Source of the DNA: Glebionis coronaria
Lineage: Eukaryota; Streptophyta; Magnoliopsida; Asterales; Asteraceae
NCBI GenBank assembly: GCA_025667525.1
Contig: CM046880.1
Location: forward strand, 600,007,452-600,071,451
Reading direction: 5' to 3'
DNA: 64,000 bases
In this document: one piece after another, positions 54,601 to 64,000 of the stretch
How positions within the stretch are numbered: position 1 is the first letter of the stretch
Layout of the letters: each line of letters opens with the position of its first letter
The notes under the pieces: model-generated
Database searches by the model: none
What the model saw: the letters and a program-made list of their open reading frames with translations, nothing else
What the model was told of the DNA's origin: nothing
Position numbers and translations under genes: made by a program

Positions 54601-55110
54601 CCAAAGACAATCACTATAAAGGGAAAGATGTAGCTGAGGCGAATGTTACTAAGTGTGATGATGAAGAATCGGATCTCTCACTAGCAACATTGTCTAGTAG
54701 ATATGCTTCTGATATATGGCTATTGGATTCCGCATGTAGCCATCATGTTATACCACATCGAGAGTGCTTTAGTAATTTTGAAGAACATGAAGAAGTTGTT
54801 TATACGGCAATCGAAACTCCCCTCACTACTCATGGTATTGGTTTTGTTCGATTGCAGAATGAAGATGGAACAATTGTGACCTTGAAAGGTGTTCGTTATT
54901 CGCCAAAGTTGAAGAAGAATCTCATTTCCGTTGGTAGTTTAGAATCTAAAGCTTTTGAAGTAAGAGTGAAAGATGGGGTCATGAAGATCATATCTAGCGT
55001 ACTTGTAGTAATGAAGGGTATTCGTAAAATAAACAACACGTATCACTACAAGGGTAGAACAGTTGTTGGAAGTCGTAACTGTTCCCAATGGTGATAGAAA
55101 TTCAGAAGTT
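54540..55110 (+). pseudogene. pol: Tork-like protease region
   Basis: The 184-codon frame contains DIWLLDSACSHHVIPHRECF, the copia protease site with DSA in place of DSG (DSA is common in Tnt1-like proteases). It continues with FVRLQNEDGTIVTLKGVRYSPKLKKNLISVGSLESK, typical of this region. It closes after SRNCSQW, where the next frame takes over. Confidence 0.83.
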
Positions 55111-55576
55111 GTGAAGCTATGGCATATGCGCTTAGGACATGCAGGAGAAAAATCCTTGAATTTGCTCATAAAGCAAGGGTTATTGAAAGGACTTAAGTCC
55201 TGTAAGTTGGATCTTTGTGAACATTGCATCAATGGGAAGACGACAAGGGTGAAATTTGGGACAGCTATCCACAAGACACATGGTATCTTGGATTATGTTC
55301 ACTCTGATGTATGGGGTCCCTCAAAGACAAAATTGTTAGGAGGTAGAAACTACTATGTGACCTTTGTTGATGACTTTTCCCGTAGAGTTTGGGTATACAC
55401 GTTGAAGACAAAGGATGAAGTGCTAGGAGTGTTCATCAAGTGGAAAAAGATGATGGAAACTCAGACGTGCAGCTAGATCAAACATCTCCGGACAAATAAT
55501 GGCGGAGAGTATAGAAATGATCTTTTCACAAAATTTTGTGAAGATGAAGGCATTGTGAGGCATTTCACTATTAGAC
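55063..55576 (+). pseudogene. pol: Tork-like integrase, truncated by insertion
   Basis: Reads LWHMRLGHAGEKSLNLLIKQGLL and CEHCINGKTTRVKF (HHCC zinc-binding), YVHSDVWGPSKTK (first catalytic Asp), FVDDFSRRVWVYTLKTKDEV, then after a TAG at 55475 IKHLRTNNGGEYRNDLF (the second Asp position reads Asn: RTNNG for RTDNG). It ends RHFTIR at the LTR of the next element. The catalytic Glu region is missing. Confidence 0.85.
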
Positions 55577-56321
55577 TGAAAGTCCATAATCAATGCAAGA
55601 AACCCTAATCTTAACTTAATCAACACAAGGTATTACTTTTCAAACGTAATCTTATTATTGTATAATAAAGAATTACAAGTGTTATGGATAACACCGTTTG
55701 ATGACAATGTGTTGTGCACACTTTGAACAACAATAAACCTTAACTTATGAATACAGTCGTAGCTGTTTGATTCACTAAGTTATACGCACTAACGTTCTTG
55801 ATATCTCAAAGTGTTAAACATTAATGCATGGATACACATCCTATTTATAGTGTTACGAGTTTGACTTAAACAGTACTTGATGTCGACTACACAAGCTTTT
55901 ACAAGTTCCCACATCAGTCACATGATGTCCTTCTATTCTTGGTAGTCTTCCATTATGCTTTAAGGAACAGTTGTCAAAAACAGTTTCCTTATTCTTCATA
56001 TTCTCGAACACACAAATGGCATGTCCAAAGTGTGTTGAGAGTTATCAGGGTATTGCCACCCCTGTTAACTCTCAACCCCTCAGAGTCCCTAATACATCTT
56101 GGCTGTTATCCATCACAGCCAAGGAGTATGTCTTCAGGTAATCTTCGACTTCCCTGACAATGTCTCTGACATGGACTCCTCTGAGGTTGCTCACAGAGAC
56201 TTGGATCTCTGTGAGTCTTGCGAAACTTGCCTGCCTCCTAGGCACAGGCAAGGGACTATCTATCAGCCTAATTATGTTTAAATCAATGAACAGGGAATCT
56301 AACAAGTTTAGATTCCCAACA
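55577..56321 (-). repeat. 3' LTR of minus-strand element
   Basis: In plus orientation TGAAAGTCC to TTCCCAACA, then ATCTCCCCCTATTT (polypurine complement, 56322-56335). The minus-strand TATA box is at 55851-55860. Confidence 0.78.
55851..55860 (-). promoter_or_regulatory. TATA box of LTR 55577-56321
   Basis: CTATAAATAG on the minus strand. Confidence 0.5.
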
Positions 56322-56510
56322 ATCTCCCCCTATTTAAACATAAATAATGCTAGATCTAACTAAGTTAAGGTAAGTGAGTTTAACAGCTTCTTCTTACACA
56401 TAACAGATCTAAACAAACATACCTCATGATTTTATTAATACTTAAAGAAAAATTACAAGTTCATTACATAAGTTAAATAAAAGATGAAGGTAAAAGGGCT
56501 GACACTATCT
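56322..56510 (-). other. Untranslated stretch with polypurine tract
   Basis: Short AT-rich spacer between the ORF at 56511 and the LTR. The tract AAATAGGGGGAGAT (minus strand) abuts the LTR. Confidence 0.65.
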
Positions 56511-57110
56511 TCAATAGTCATCATTTTTGATTCTTTCTTCAGCTTCGGCCACATCTAATCTGTTATCAATTTCATCCTGCAAAGTCTTTGCAAACTTCTT
56601 GGAATACTCTGAGTTGATCTTGAGACACTTCTTGTGATAGAGTAGCTGAATAGTTGAAGCCAGGCACAGCTCATCTTCCCTCTGAAAAGCATACTGGCAG
56701 GCCTTGTTCATAAAAGCCATTCCTCTTTCAGGCACTGAGTATGTCTGACCATCAACAGGGCCAACGATACCATTTGGAAGGATCAGATCCCTGTGCATGC
56801 CATCCACACGAACATCTTCAGTAACAAAAGTTTCATCAATAATTTGGGAAATTCTTCTTCTTTTGTTGCCTGTCTTTGGGGGTCCTTGTTCGAAAAGCTG
56901 TGGTGGGGGATCAATCTTGAGTTTGGCAGCTGTTTCCTTGATCCAGTTAAACTTAGCCTTAAGAGTTTTAAGCAGAAGGAAATTTGCCTGTCCAGACTTT
57001 TTGGCAGCTAAGGCTTCAAGTTCAAACCATTCTGATAACCCAAGTGTTTTTAATCTGAAGTTGTCAAACACATCCATATTCCTCTGTTGATTTTCCCTCC
57101 ATAAGATCAT
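56511..57110 (-). CDS. Unrecognised ORF upstream of 3' LTR, second part
   Basis: 199 codons from 57110: MDVFDNFRLKTLGLSEWFELEALAAKK near residue 12, FLLLKTLKAKFNWIKETAAKLKIDPPP, a basic NKRRRISQII, FVTEDVRVDGM, and a helical acidic tail ending EAEERIKNDDY. No catalytic motif. The first codons overlap the preceding ORF by ATGA, so the two are probably one frame split by an indel. By position it is an extension after pol or a separate 3' ORF. Proteins like this occur in aster-family copia elements, from memory. Function unknown. Confidence 0.6.
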   Translation of the reverse strand: MILWRENQQRNMDVFDNFRLKTLGLSEWFELEALAAKKSGQANFLLLKTLKAKFNWIKETAAKLKIDPPPQLFEQGPPKTGNKRRRISQIIDETFVTEDVRVDGMHRDLILPNGIVGPVDGQTYSVPERGMAFMNKACQYAFQREDELCLASTIQLLYHKKCLKINSEYSKKFAKTLQDEIDNRLDVAEAEERIKNDDY

Positions 57111-57544
57111 CTGTGGGGTGTTTGTGGATTTGTGAATGGTGTATCTAAATTGGTTATCTTGCCAGCAGCATACCTGTTGTTCACGCAGGCATCATAGTCA
57201 GCTTTGACTTTCTTTAAGGCCTCAGCGCGTTTAAGTTCCATTTCCCTCAACCTTTGTTTTTGTTTTTTCCTTTCAGGTGGTGTCATCTTCCTCAGAGTAG
57301 CTTCATTTAATTCTTTGGCTGCCTTGAGCTCATTTAGTCTTTTGAATTCTTCAGCCTGTTGCTCTATTTCTTCAGGCGTTAAAGGACTCTCATTGGAAGG
57401 TGTAAAGGTTGAAAAGTGGGAAAGGTCTGTTGTGGATCCTCCTGTCTCTAGCATCGCAGCTATCTTCTTAAGTTTGGTGTCAGTATCAACCAAAACTATC
57501 TCTTTACCTTTCTTTGAGACAGAGGACTTGATACAAGGCTTTTT
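57107..57544 (-). CDS. Unrecognised coiled-coil ORF, first part (truncated)
   Basis: The frame is open from about 57544, where the next element cuts it, through KGKEIVLVDTDTKLKKIAAMLE and a Thr/Ser stretch. A strongly helical charged region follows (TPEEIEQQAEEFKRLNELKAAKEL..., KKQKQRLREMELKRAEALKKVKADYD; about 60 residues of predicted coiled coil). It ends FTNPQTPHR and a stop. The true start is lost. With the next ORF it probably made one protein of more than 300 residues. Confidence 0.55.
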   Translation of the reverse strand, partial: KKPCIKSSVSKKGKEIVLVDTDTKLKKIAAMLETGGSTTDLSHFSTFTPSNESPLTPEEIEQQAEEFKRLNELKAAKELNEATLRKMTPPERKKQKQRLREMELKRAEALKKVKADYDACVNNRYAAGKITNLDTPFTNPQTPHR

Positions 57545-57939
57545 TGCCCGTATAAAAATTAATTAAAAGTTTGTTGTGTGGTTCTCTTCGAATTGAAAAA
57601 CTTTATGTTTAATGTGTGACTCAGTTGAACTTTGGTGGAACAAAGATGTGTCGTTGTAGTTTTGAAAATTAAAGGTGCAAACGATTAAAGTAAAAGTGCA
57701 ATTAAAATAAATCTAAGTCTAATTAAAGTAAAGGTGCAGGTATTTAAAGTGCGACTAAAACTAAGGGCAATAAAGGTGAATAACGCAAACTTAAATCTAA
57801 CTAAGGCAAACTTAAAACGCAACTAAAACTAAATCTTAAACTAAGGCAATAAACTTAAAGTGCGAGTAAGGAAAAAGGCGGGAAAAATAAAGCTTAAAAT
57901 GAAAAGGCAGAAAACTAAAAACTAAGAATTCCCTATCCG

Positions 57940-58400
57940 GAATAAACTCCTATTCGGAATAAAAGGCAATTCGGAATATCTGTCCCTATTCGGAATGTTA
58001 CCCTACTCGGAATAATAGGCTCTATGCGGAATGTCCTCTTATTTGGAATAATACCTTAATTCGGAATATCTGTCCCTATTCGGAATAAGTTCTTACTCGG
58101 AATAATTGGCCAATTCGGAAAAATCTTCTATTCGGAAAGCCAAGTCTATGCGGAAAAATCACCCCTATTCGGAATAAATCTCCTATGCTGAATAAAGTGC
58201 TATGCGGAATAAACGGCTTATGCGGAAAAATCCCCTATTCGGAAAGTCAATCCTATTCGGAATAACTGTCACTTATTCGGAATAATTAATATTCCGAATA
58301 AAGCACTAAGCCCAAAACCCTTACTCGGAATAACAACTCTATTCGGAATGTCAAATATTCTGAATATACCACCCAGGAAGAATTCTCTATTCGGAATACT
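57940..58400. repeat. TATTCGGAATA array, about 24 copies
   Basis: An 11-base unit TATTCGGAATA and variants (TATGCGGAATA, TACTCGGAATA, AATTCGGAAAA) recurs about 24 times in 460 bases with irregular 12-25 base spacing. One copy is inverted (TATTCCGAATA at about 58290), making a hairpin with the copy five bases before it. It lies in the LTR, downstream of the minus-strand TATA box. Confidence 0.88.
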
Positions 58401-58848
58401 GGGATCAGAAACCTGCAAAACTCAGTAACGAATAACGAAGAACACGGACAATAAAGAACATGCGGATCTAAACAAAACTTAACCAAATTAAACACAAAAT
58501 TTAAACCAAACAAATTAATAACAAATATAAAGCATAAACAATCAATCCAAAACAATCAAACTCACTAAACTTAATCAAAATAATCAAAACCCACTTAAAT
58601 AAATCAACCAACATTAAGAACATGAACATAAACAAATCAACACAAGGTAAAGAAAGGAAGAATGAGATTGACAAGATAAAGATAAAGCTTGACAAGAATT
58701 AAAAAGGAAAACTTACTTGAATTAAATGGTAATTAAGTGCAAGACAAGGTAATTAAATTGGACAAGTAATAAAAGGGTGCAAGGTAATTAAAAATGGAAG
58801 AGCTAATTTGTCAAGTTAGCCAACAACACAAATGATAACAATCCTAAT

Positions 58849-58858
58849 CTATTTATAG
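58849..58858 (-). promoter_or_regulatory. TATA box of RT-less element LTR
   Basis: CTATAAATAG on the minus strand, about 500 bases in from the inner LTR edge. Confidence 0.5.
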
Positions 58859-59360
58859 GGGAGGATTAAGGAAGCTTCCTCCCCTCCTTCATTTCTTGTT
58901 AATTGCGGGGTTAAGTCCTTCCTTCATTTAATCTTCATTAATTGCGTCATTAGTCCTTTTCTTCTCATCTTTCTTTTAAGTTTGGACTTTAAGGACTTGT
59001 GGCTCGGGATATCTTTTGAACTCGTCTTTAATTTCTTCAATAGAATAGACTTGAGTTTCTTAGCTTTTGATAAACTTCCGTCTTTTGACTTTTTCTTCGA
59101 TAAATCTTCAGAATTGGTCTTGGACTTCCGTTCTTTTTCCACTTTTGACTTCTCGACTTCGTCTTTCATCTTTTTCTTCAATAAAAGCCGTGAATGCCCG
59201 TGAATTCTCGTGTTTTCTCCACTTAACACAATTTCATCCTAAAATACAACAAAAACACAAACCACGCATAATTCCGACATAAAAGACATAAAATACACGT
59301 TTTGGTCCGGTTATTATTGTAATTAAGTGGTAGAAAAGATGGGTGTTTACACACCTATCA

Positions 59361-61384
59361 AATCCCCTACACTTGACCATTGCAATGTCCTCATACAATG
59401 CATTAGTTACAAAGCATGTTTACACTTTTCATCATAATCAATCCACATTGGCCTAAATTAAAGAGATAGAAAATTATAAAAATGCAAAGCAAAGAAATTA
59501 AAAGCATACCTTGGGTTTTGAAAATGTCATGAATAATCATCATCCTCAACTTTTTACTTTCTCCAAACCAAGCTTAAAAACGAGATCATTGTTATTATAA
59601 GTTAGTAAACTAACACGAACTCATGTGGGCCAATTATTCACTTAGACTCCCTTATTCCTATGGGTATCTCTTATATTTTATTATTTGTCTTGAATGATCA
59701 CGAAGATGCATTGTTTGACTTATTTCGATAATTATTTAGTCTGAAAATAAAGTGCACGATTTAATCAATAGTTAGCTAAAGGACCAAATCTTTTAAAACT
59801 GCTTCTCGGGATATCAGAAAGTTCATATCTTGGCATAACTTGGTTCGCGATTTGAGACCTTTCTCGGGCCGATATTTGGCAGCGACTTCATACTTCAAAT
59901 CTTGAGAGACGTTCATGAAATAATGGTCTTCTCTTCATAATTGGAATTTCTTCACTTGGAATTTTCGAGAGATTCTTCATATATGGACCACGACTTCTTC
60001 ATTTTTCTCCAATCTTTATTTTGGGATTTTGATATACAACGATCCGCCTCCTTTATTGACTTGGATCTATTTATCCTCATACCTTGTTAGGGTCTTTTCG
60101 GATACACTTCTCCATGACTTTTAGGGAGTTTTTGCTTTTCGTCGTGTGTCTCGATCCTTCATATTGATTTTCGATAAATGATTCTTCACATCACTTTTGG
60201 ATCTTTAGCAACAAAACATAGCCCTCATGCCTTGTTAGGGCCTTTTCGGACTCGCCAATCTTCGCGCCCCGCTTCATAAGTTATGCCTTGGCTATAAACT
60301 CTCGTCATTACCGAGCAACTTTTAAACGATCTGGGGCTAGAAGCTAAGTAACTTTTCAAATCGTACAACCTTATTTATTAGCAGATAAATTTATTAGCAA
60401 GCGATGGGAGAATAGGCTTATAATTAACTCACATAAATTCACGAAAGAATACCGACTTATAACTGGCTCTATCATCTCTCGTTCTCCACAGTTTAAAATC
60501 TCAAGTAATGAGACTCGTGGATACTTAGCCTATTAAATCAAAGTTTTGGGTTTTCGAGTCGCCTATAGGATCTTGCAAATTCTTAGACTCTTTCAAGTTT
60601 AGAAATCGCATCTTAAAGTTCCTTTGATAAACGACTCTCTAGGATCAATTATAGAACTTGCGAAAGGTTCTTGTTCTTAACCCGTGAGAGTTAAGACTTT
60701 CGCGTTTTATAGCTCCCTATATAAAAGCCTTGCAAAACTTGACTTAAACACATTAAGGGTACTAGCTAGAGTAAACTCGGATTGAGTCAAAAGATTCACA
60801 ACGTTTGAAAACTAAACCACTTATTAAACATTTATTCAAGCAAAGAAAGAAAATAGCTATACAAAAGGGAAAAACTAATAGGCCAAAATAGATCAAAAAT
60901 TTTGAAAAATGTCGAAAAATTGATTTTCCAGTTAAAATGAGGACAAATACAAGGAAAATACCACTTAACTTCGATAGAAGTCCCCCCTACACTTAAGATA
61001 AACATTGTCCTCAATGTTTAAGCATGGGGGAGTAAACTCCCCTACACTTAGGACATTGTGCACGTTGTTTAAATCTCGCTAAGGAAAAGACAACTAAAGA
61101 GATTCCTATTTTAATATTGAGAAAATATAAAATAGTGAATCGAAAAGAGTTTAGGATAGAACCGGGAAGAAGTAGAACACAGAATCACGGGTCGTCAAGA
61201 ATCATCAAGAGTGGATCATTGAAGCTCGAATCCCTGATTAAGAAGTGAGGAGAGGAAATAGCAATCCAAAGGGGTCCCCCCTACACTTATGGTAAAGAAA
61301 GCGGAAATATAGATGCATGGGTTGCCTCCCAAGAAGCGCTTGGTTTTTGTTAACCGAGTCGTGAGCCTGACTCGACCTTGATCA
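59361..61384 (-). other. Non-coding internal region of RT-less element
   Basis: Two kilobases without an ORF of note between the polypurine tract and the end of gag-protease. CCCCTACACTTA (purine-rich on the minus strand) occurs at 59364, 60987, 61041 and 61277. Near 61318 is GGTTGCCTCCCAAGAAGCGCT, a phrase I recall from other plant gypsy elements of this kind. Confidence 0.7.
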
Positions 61385-64000
61385 TTAACGGAAGTAGCAT
61401 GAAACAAATCCACCAGGATCAAAGACATAGTTTTCATCCATCAATAAGAACGAGCTTAAGGCGAACACGGCAAGCCAAAAGAGAAATGGCAAGGTTCCCT
61501 TAAGCAGCGATGGAGCACGGTGGAAGCAAAGTTGAAGTTGAGCAAGCATGTCTTCAAAATTTCCAAAGATTTTTCCTTTTATTGCATCAGGTGGATACTG
61601 AGATGGCTTAAAGACTTCAATACCGGGATCGAACACCTTTTCCTTCAAGGAAAAATAGCACTCCGGCTCAGCCGAGTGTGAAGAAGATCCGCAAAGAAGC
61701 ACAACCTCGTCCTCAGAAGTGGGACAAAGAGGTGTCAAATCATACGTGCAACGGATTTCGGTGTCGACCGGTTTCTTCTCCTTTGACAAAATTCTCTTCA
61801 AATCCAAAGTAGGATCAAGGCGATAATCTTCAAAGTCTAAAGGAGGAGCATCACTCTCATGAGGGAAGTATGTGTTGAGAAATTCAGAGAAATCTTCCTC
61901 AAATGAATAATCGTCCAAAGTAGGATCGAGTGATGGCGGAGGATCTTCATCATGTGAAGAATCGCTCGAGAGAGTATCAGCCTCATCGAAATCATCGAAA
62001 GTGGGCAGCTCGGGATACTCAGAAGTACAATCTAAATCATCCGAGTCTGAGCTAGAATCATCATCATAAGCATCGAAGACCGGTGGAGAATCAAAAATGG
62101 GTGAAGCGTCCAAAGTAGAGTGAGAATCATCCACATCATCAGTAAAAAGTGGATTATCAGTGGAAGACTCGAATAGAGGATTGTCATAGACGGTAAAGTC
62201 ATCGAGCACATTTATCATATTCACTGATTCTCGGCTTCCAAAAGATTTGCCTGTAAGCTTCCCCATTCTAAAAATTTTAGAATCATCCCCGACTCGTAAG
62301 ATTAACTCACCTTCGGCCACATCTATTAAAGCACGTCCGGTTCTCAAGAATGGCCGACCAAGTATTAAAGGAATACGAGGGTCCATTTCATAATCAACTA
62401 CGACAAAGTCGACCGGGAAAGTAAATGTGCCAACTTTAATAAACACGTCTTCGGCTATACCAACGGGGTAAGCGAGAGTGCGGTTTGCAAGTTCGAGAGT
62501 CATCTTTGTTGGAATGAGATCGGGCAATGATAGTGTTTTCCAAACACTGAGTGGCATCAAATTAATACTAGCCCCGAGATCAGCAAGGGCAGTAAATTCT
62601 TCAGTTTTGTTGAATACGCAAGACAACACAAAACGACCGGGATCTCCAAGCTTTTCCGGAAGTTCTCTAAGAAGGACTGCAGAGCAGTTTTCATTTAAGC
62701 GTGTGTTGGCGAGTTCAAGCAGCTTCTCCTTCTTGCTAAGCAATTCCTTGAATGCTTTGACAAATTTAGGCATGTGGCAAAGTGCTTTAACAAGGCTAAT
62801 GTTGATGGTCATTTTAGATAGCATATCCACATATTTCATTACATTGCAGTCATTCTTGGTTAGCTCGTTGGTCTTGCCTATGCGAGAAGGGTATGGGATT
62901 CTGGACTGATAAGGGGTAGGTGGAGGTGTAGTTGGTGAAGGTTGTGATGTTGAAGGGTCCTTCTGAGATACATCGTCATGACGAGGCGGAGACGGTAATG
63001 GTGTACTATCACTAAGTGTAAGAGGAGTAGGGATACATGGTGGTGGAGTAGGTGTAGATAACGGTGGTGAATCAGGTGGATTGACAATGGTAATTCCACT
63101 ACGCGTAGTTATAGCACTCACATTAGCTCGCGGATTGGTGACGGTGTTTGAGGGTAGAGAACCCGAGGAAGAAGAAGGTTGAGCTTCGGGCAAGAAACTA
63201 GCCAATAGATTCTTTAATTCAGTTGTTTTAGTGATGAAGGAGGATTGAAGGTTTTCACGAACCTCGGTTCTGATGTCATTACCTTGCTTCAAGATATCTC
63301 CTTTCAAATTGATTATTTGGCTCTGTAGATTCTTGATTTGCTCACCTTGAGTTCTCATGATTGTGTCAACATCGGGGTTAATGGGTGGGTGTTGTTGGGT
63401 GGGTGGTTGATAAGGGTTAGAAGCACGAGGTGGGATTTGGTTGCTTCTATTGTAGTTGTTGGCGGGGCTTTGGTTTTGAGGAGAAAAACCGGGTGAAAGG
63501 TAATTGTTGGAACGGTAGCTCAGCAGGTTTCTATCCCCTTGTTGTCTAGCTTGGTAATTTTCCGGTGAATAATTACCGTAAGCTGCATACACATTTTCCG
63601 GATTTCCTTGTGTCGAAGGACAATCGGTGTATGAGTGAGGACCGCCACATGTTTCACAAGGATTAGCGACCGCTTTAACTTGTTGTTGTTGTTGATTTGA
63701 AGCGAGAAGCGTAATACTTTTGCTCATTTCAGCCATCATGCGGGTGAGTTCGGTCATCTCAGGGTTTGCTGAGGTAGAAGAAACATTGACTCTCGTGTTG
63801 TTTCTAGAAGAAGCGGAGGAATCCCAGTTCTTATGATGAGTAGTCATGTTCTCTATTAACTCTCTACACTCCTCGGGTCTCCGTTTCATGAATGTGCCAC
63901 CGGCGGCTGCATTAATCGTATCACGATCTCGAAAAGTCAATCCGTTGTAGAAAGTATCGATCAAGGTGACTGGAAGCATGTTGTGGTTTGGACAACGGTC
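61385..64000 (-). CDS. gag: Gag-protease polyprotein with acidic/hydrophobic tail, partial
   Basis: An open frame of more than 864 codons that enters from beyond 64000; the Met at 63979 is internal. Counting from that Met: end of gag (DTFYNGLTFRDRDTINAAAGG, residues 8-28), a Gln/Asn/Pro-rich spacer with a knuckle CETCGGPHSYTDC (about 107-119), and a coiled stretch (about 205-270). A Pro/Ser/Thr-rich linker with ITTRSGI follows, then a conserved pre-protease block (LCHMPKFVKAFKELL) and the protease, with ALADLGASINLMPLSVW (near 465) and LILGRPFLRTGRALIDV. Where RT is expected there is an Asp/Ser-rich acidic domain (about 600-720) and near 827-845 a hydrophobic GTLPFLFWLAVFALSSFLL segment. No stop or frameshift interrupts it. 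Confidence 0.85.
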   Translation of the reverse strand, partial: DRCPNHNMLPVTLIDTFYNGLTFRDRDTINAAAGGTFMKRRPEECRELIENMTTHHKNWDSSASSRNNTRVNVSSTSANPEMTELTRMMAEMSKSITLLASNQQQQQVKAVANPCETCGGPHSYTDCPSTQGNPENVYAAYGNYSPENYQARQQGDRNLLSYRSNNYLSPGFSPQNQSPANNYNRSNQIPPRASNPYQPPTQQHPPINPDVDTIMRTQGEQIKNLQSQIINLKGDILKQGNDIRTEVRENLQSSFITKTTELKNLLASFLPEAQPSSSSGSLPSNTVTNPRANVSAITTRSGITIVNPPDSPPLSTPTPPPCIPTPLTLSDSTPLPSPPRHDDVSQKDPSTSQPSPTTPPPTPYQSRIPYPSRIGKTNELTKNDCNVMKYVDMLSKMTINISLVKALCHMPKFVKAFKELLSKKEKLLELANTRLNENCSAVLLRELPEKLGDPGRFVLSCVFNKTEEFTALADLGASINLMPLSVWKTLSLPDLIPTKMTLELANRTLAYPVGIAEDVFIKVGTFTFPVDFVVVDYEMDPRIPLILGRPFLRTGRALIDVAEGELILRVGDDSKIFRMGKLTGKSFGSRESVNMINVLDDFTVYDNPLFESSTDNPLFTDDVDDSHSTLDASPIFDSPPVFDAYDDDSSSDSDDLDCTSEYPELPTFDDFDEADTLSSDSSHDEDPPPSLDPTLDDYSFEEDFSEFLNTYFPHESDAPPLDFEDYRLDPTLDLKRILSKEKKPVDTEIRCTYDLTPLCPTSEDEVVLLCGSSSHSAEPECYFSLKEKVFDPGIEVFKPSQYPPDAIKGKIFGNFEDMLAQLQLCFHRAPSLLKGTLPFLFWLAVFALSSFLLMDENYVFDPGGFVSCYFR

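Larger units (their letters stand above)
53238..55576 (+). mobile_element. Tork/Tnt1-like copia element, 5' part
   Basis: LTR, primer site, gag, protease and the first part of integrase in order, on the plus strand. The sequence is cut inside integrase by a minus-strand element at 55577 and its remainder lies beyond the window. The gag and integrase texts fit the Tork group (which includes Tnt1). Several frameshifts are present. Confidence 0.8.
55577..57544 (-). mobile_element. Minus-strand LTR element, 3' part
   Basis: A 745-bp LTR (55577-56321) with TG...CA ends, followed by the complement of a polypurine tract and two minus-strand ORFs running toward the LTR. It interrupts the Tork-like integrase and is itself interrupted at 57545 by the next element; the rest lies outside. 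The polypurine tract (GGGGGAGAT next to TGTTGG) is copia-like, but no pol domain is visible. Confidence 0.72.
57545..59360 (-). repeat. 3' LTR of RT-less gypsy-type element
   Basis: In plus orientation starts about TGCCCGTATAAAAA and ends GTTTACACACCTATCA, followed by AATCCCCTACACTTG, the complement of a polypurine tract. About 1.8 kb. Contains the TTCGGAATA array (57940-58400). The left edge is inferred from the point where the interrupted ORF stops. Confidence 0.72.
57545..64000 (-). mobile_element. RT-less gypsy-type gag-protease element, 3' part
   Basis: Minus-strand element whose 5' end lies beyond the window. From right to left: gag, knuckle, ADLG-type protease, acidic and hydrophobic tail, 2 kb non-coding, polypurine tract, 1.8-kb LTR. 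No RT, RNase H or integrase lies between protease and LTR. The gag-protease text resembles Athila-type gypsy elements, so it is probably a non-autonomous derivative mobilised by a full partner. It is inserted in the element to its left. Confidence 0.8.

Noticed and set aside
57940..58400. CRISPR-like array
   Set aside because: Units are 11 bases, spacing is irregular and short, there are no cas genes, and the context is a plant LTR.

Overview
This window is plant nuclear DNA, almost certainly from a eudicot with a large, transposon-rich genome. The evidence is nested Ty1/copia and Ty3/gypsy LTR retrotransposons, a Mutator-like DNA transposon with a spliced FAR1-type transposase gene, a Harbinger-like Myb/SANT unit, GT-AG introns, and a remnant of a host gene for organellar-type ribosomal protein S9. 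The aster family is a plausible source, because acidic leader ORFs and pol-less gag-protease elements of these kinds are common there. That is inference from remembered families, not a database result.

Layout. 1-5230: 3' part of a badly decayed copia element (+) with a small LTR. 5231-5958: unassigned DNA. 5959-15144: full-length SIRE-type copia element (+) with 1.27 kb LTRs, flanked by the 5-bp duplication ATGTT. 15150-16015: host DNA with exons of the ribosomal protein S9 relic. 16016-31432: copia element (-) with 459-bp LTRs and CAGTT duplications, inserted in an S9 exon. An Athila-like gypsy element (-, 17585-26777) sits inside its reverse transcriptase gene. 31438-31457 completes the broken S9 exon, and 31458-52881 behaves as its final intron.

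That intron holds a diverged 120-bp duplication and a Harbinger-like unit starting near 31972. A 1.06-kb part of the unit is tandemly triplicated (32855-33114 plus 45483-46298; 46299-47358; 47359-48075 plus 52034-52402). The first copy is split by a chromovirus-type gypsy element (33115-45477, 3.1 kb LTRs, GGTAT duplications). The third copy is split by a MULE (48076-52024) with a perfect 9-bp duplication and an apparently intact four-exon, 884-codon transposase gene. The last S9 exon is at 52882-52976.

Downstream is a Russian-doll nest open to the right: a Tork/Tnt1-like copia element (+, about 53238-55576), cut by a minus-strand element (LTR 55577-56321, two unusual ORFs to 57544), cut in turn by a minus-strand gypsy-type element (LTR 57545-59360). 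This last one has an open gag-protease frame (61385-64000, running off the window) that continues into an acidic tail and a hydrophobic segment where reverse transcriptase would be expected.

No bacterial, organellar or rRNA/tRNA features were seen. Most retroelement frames are inactivated. The best-preserved coding sequences are the MULE transposase, the chromovirus accessory ORF, the SIRE gag ORF and the RT-less gag-protease ORF.
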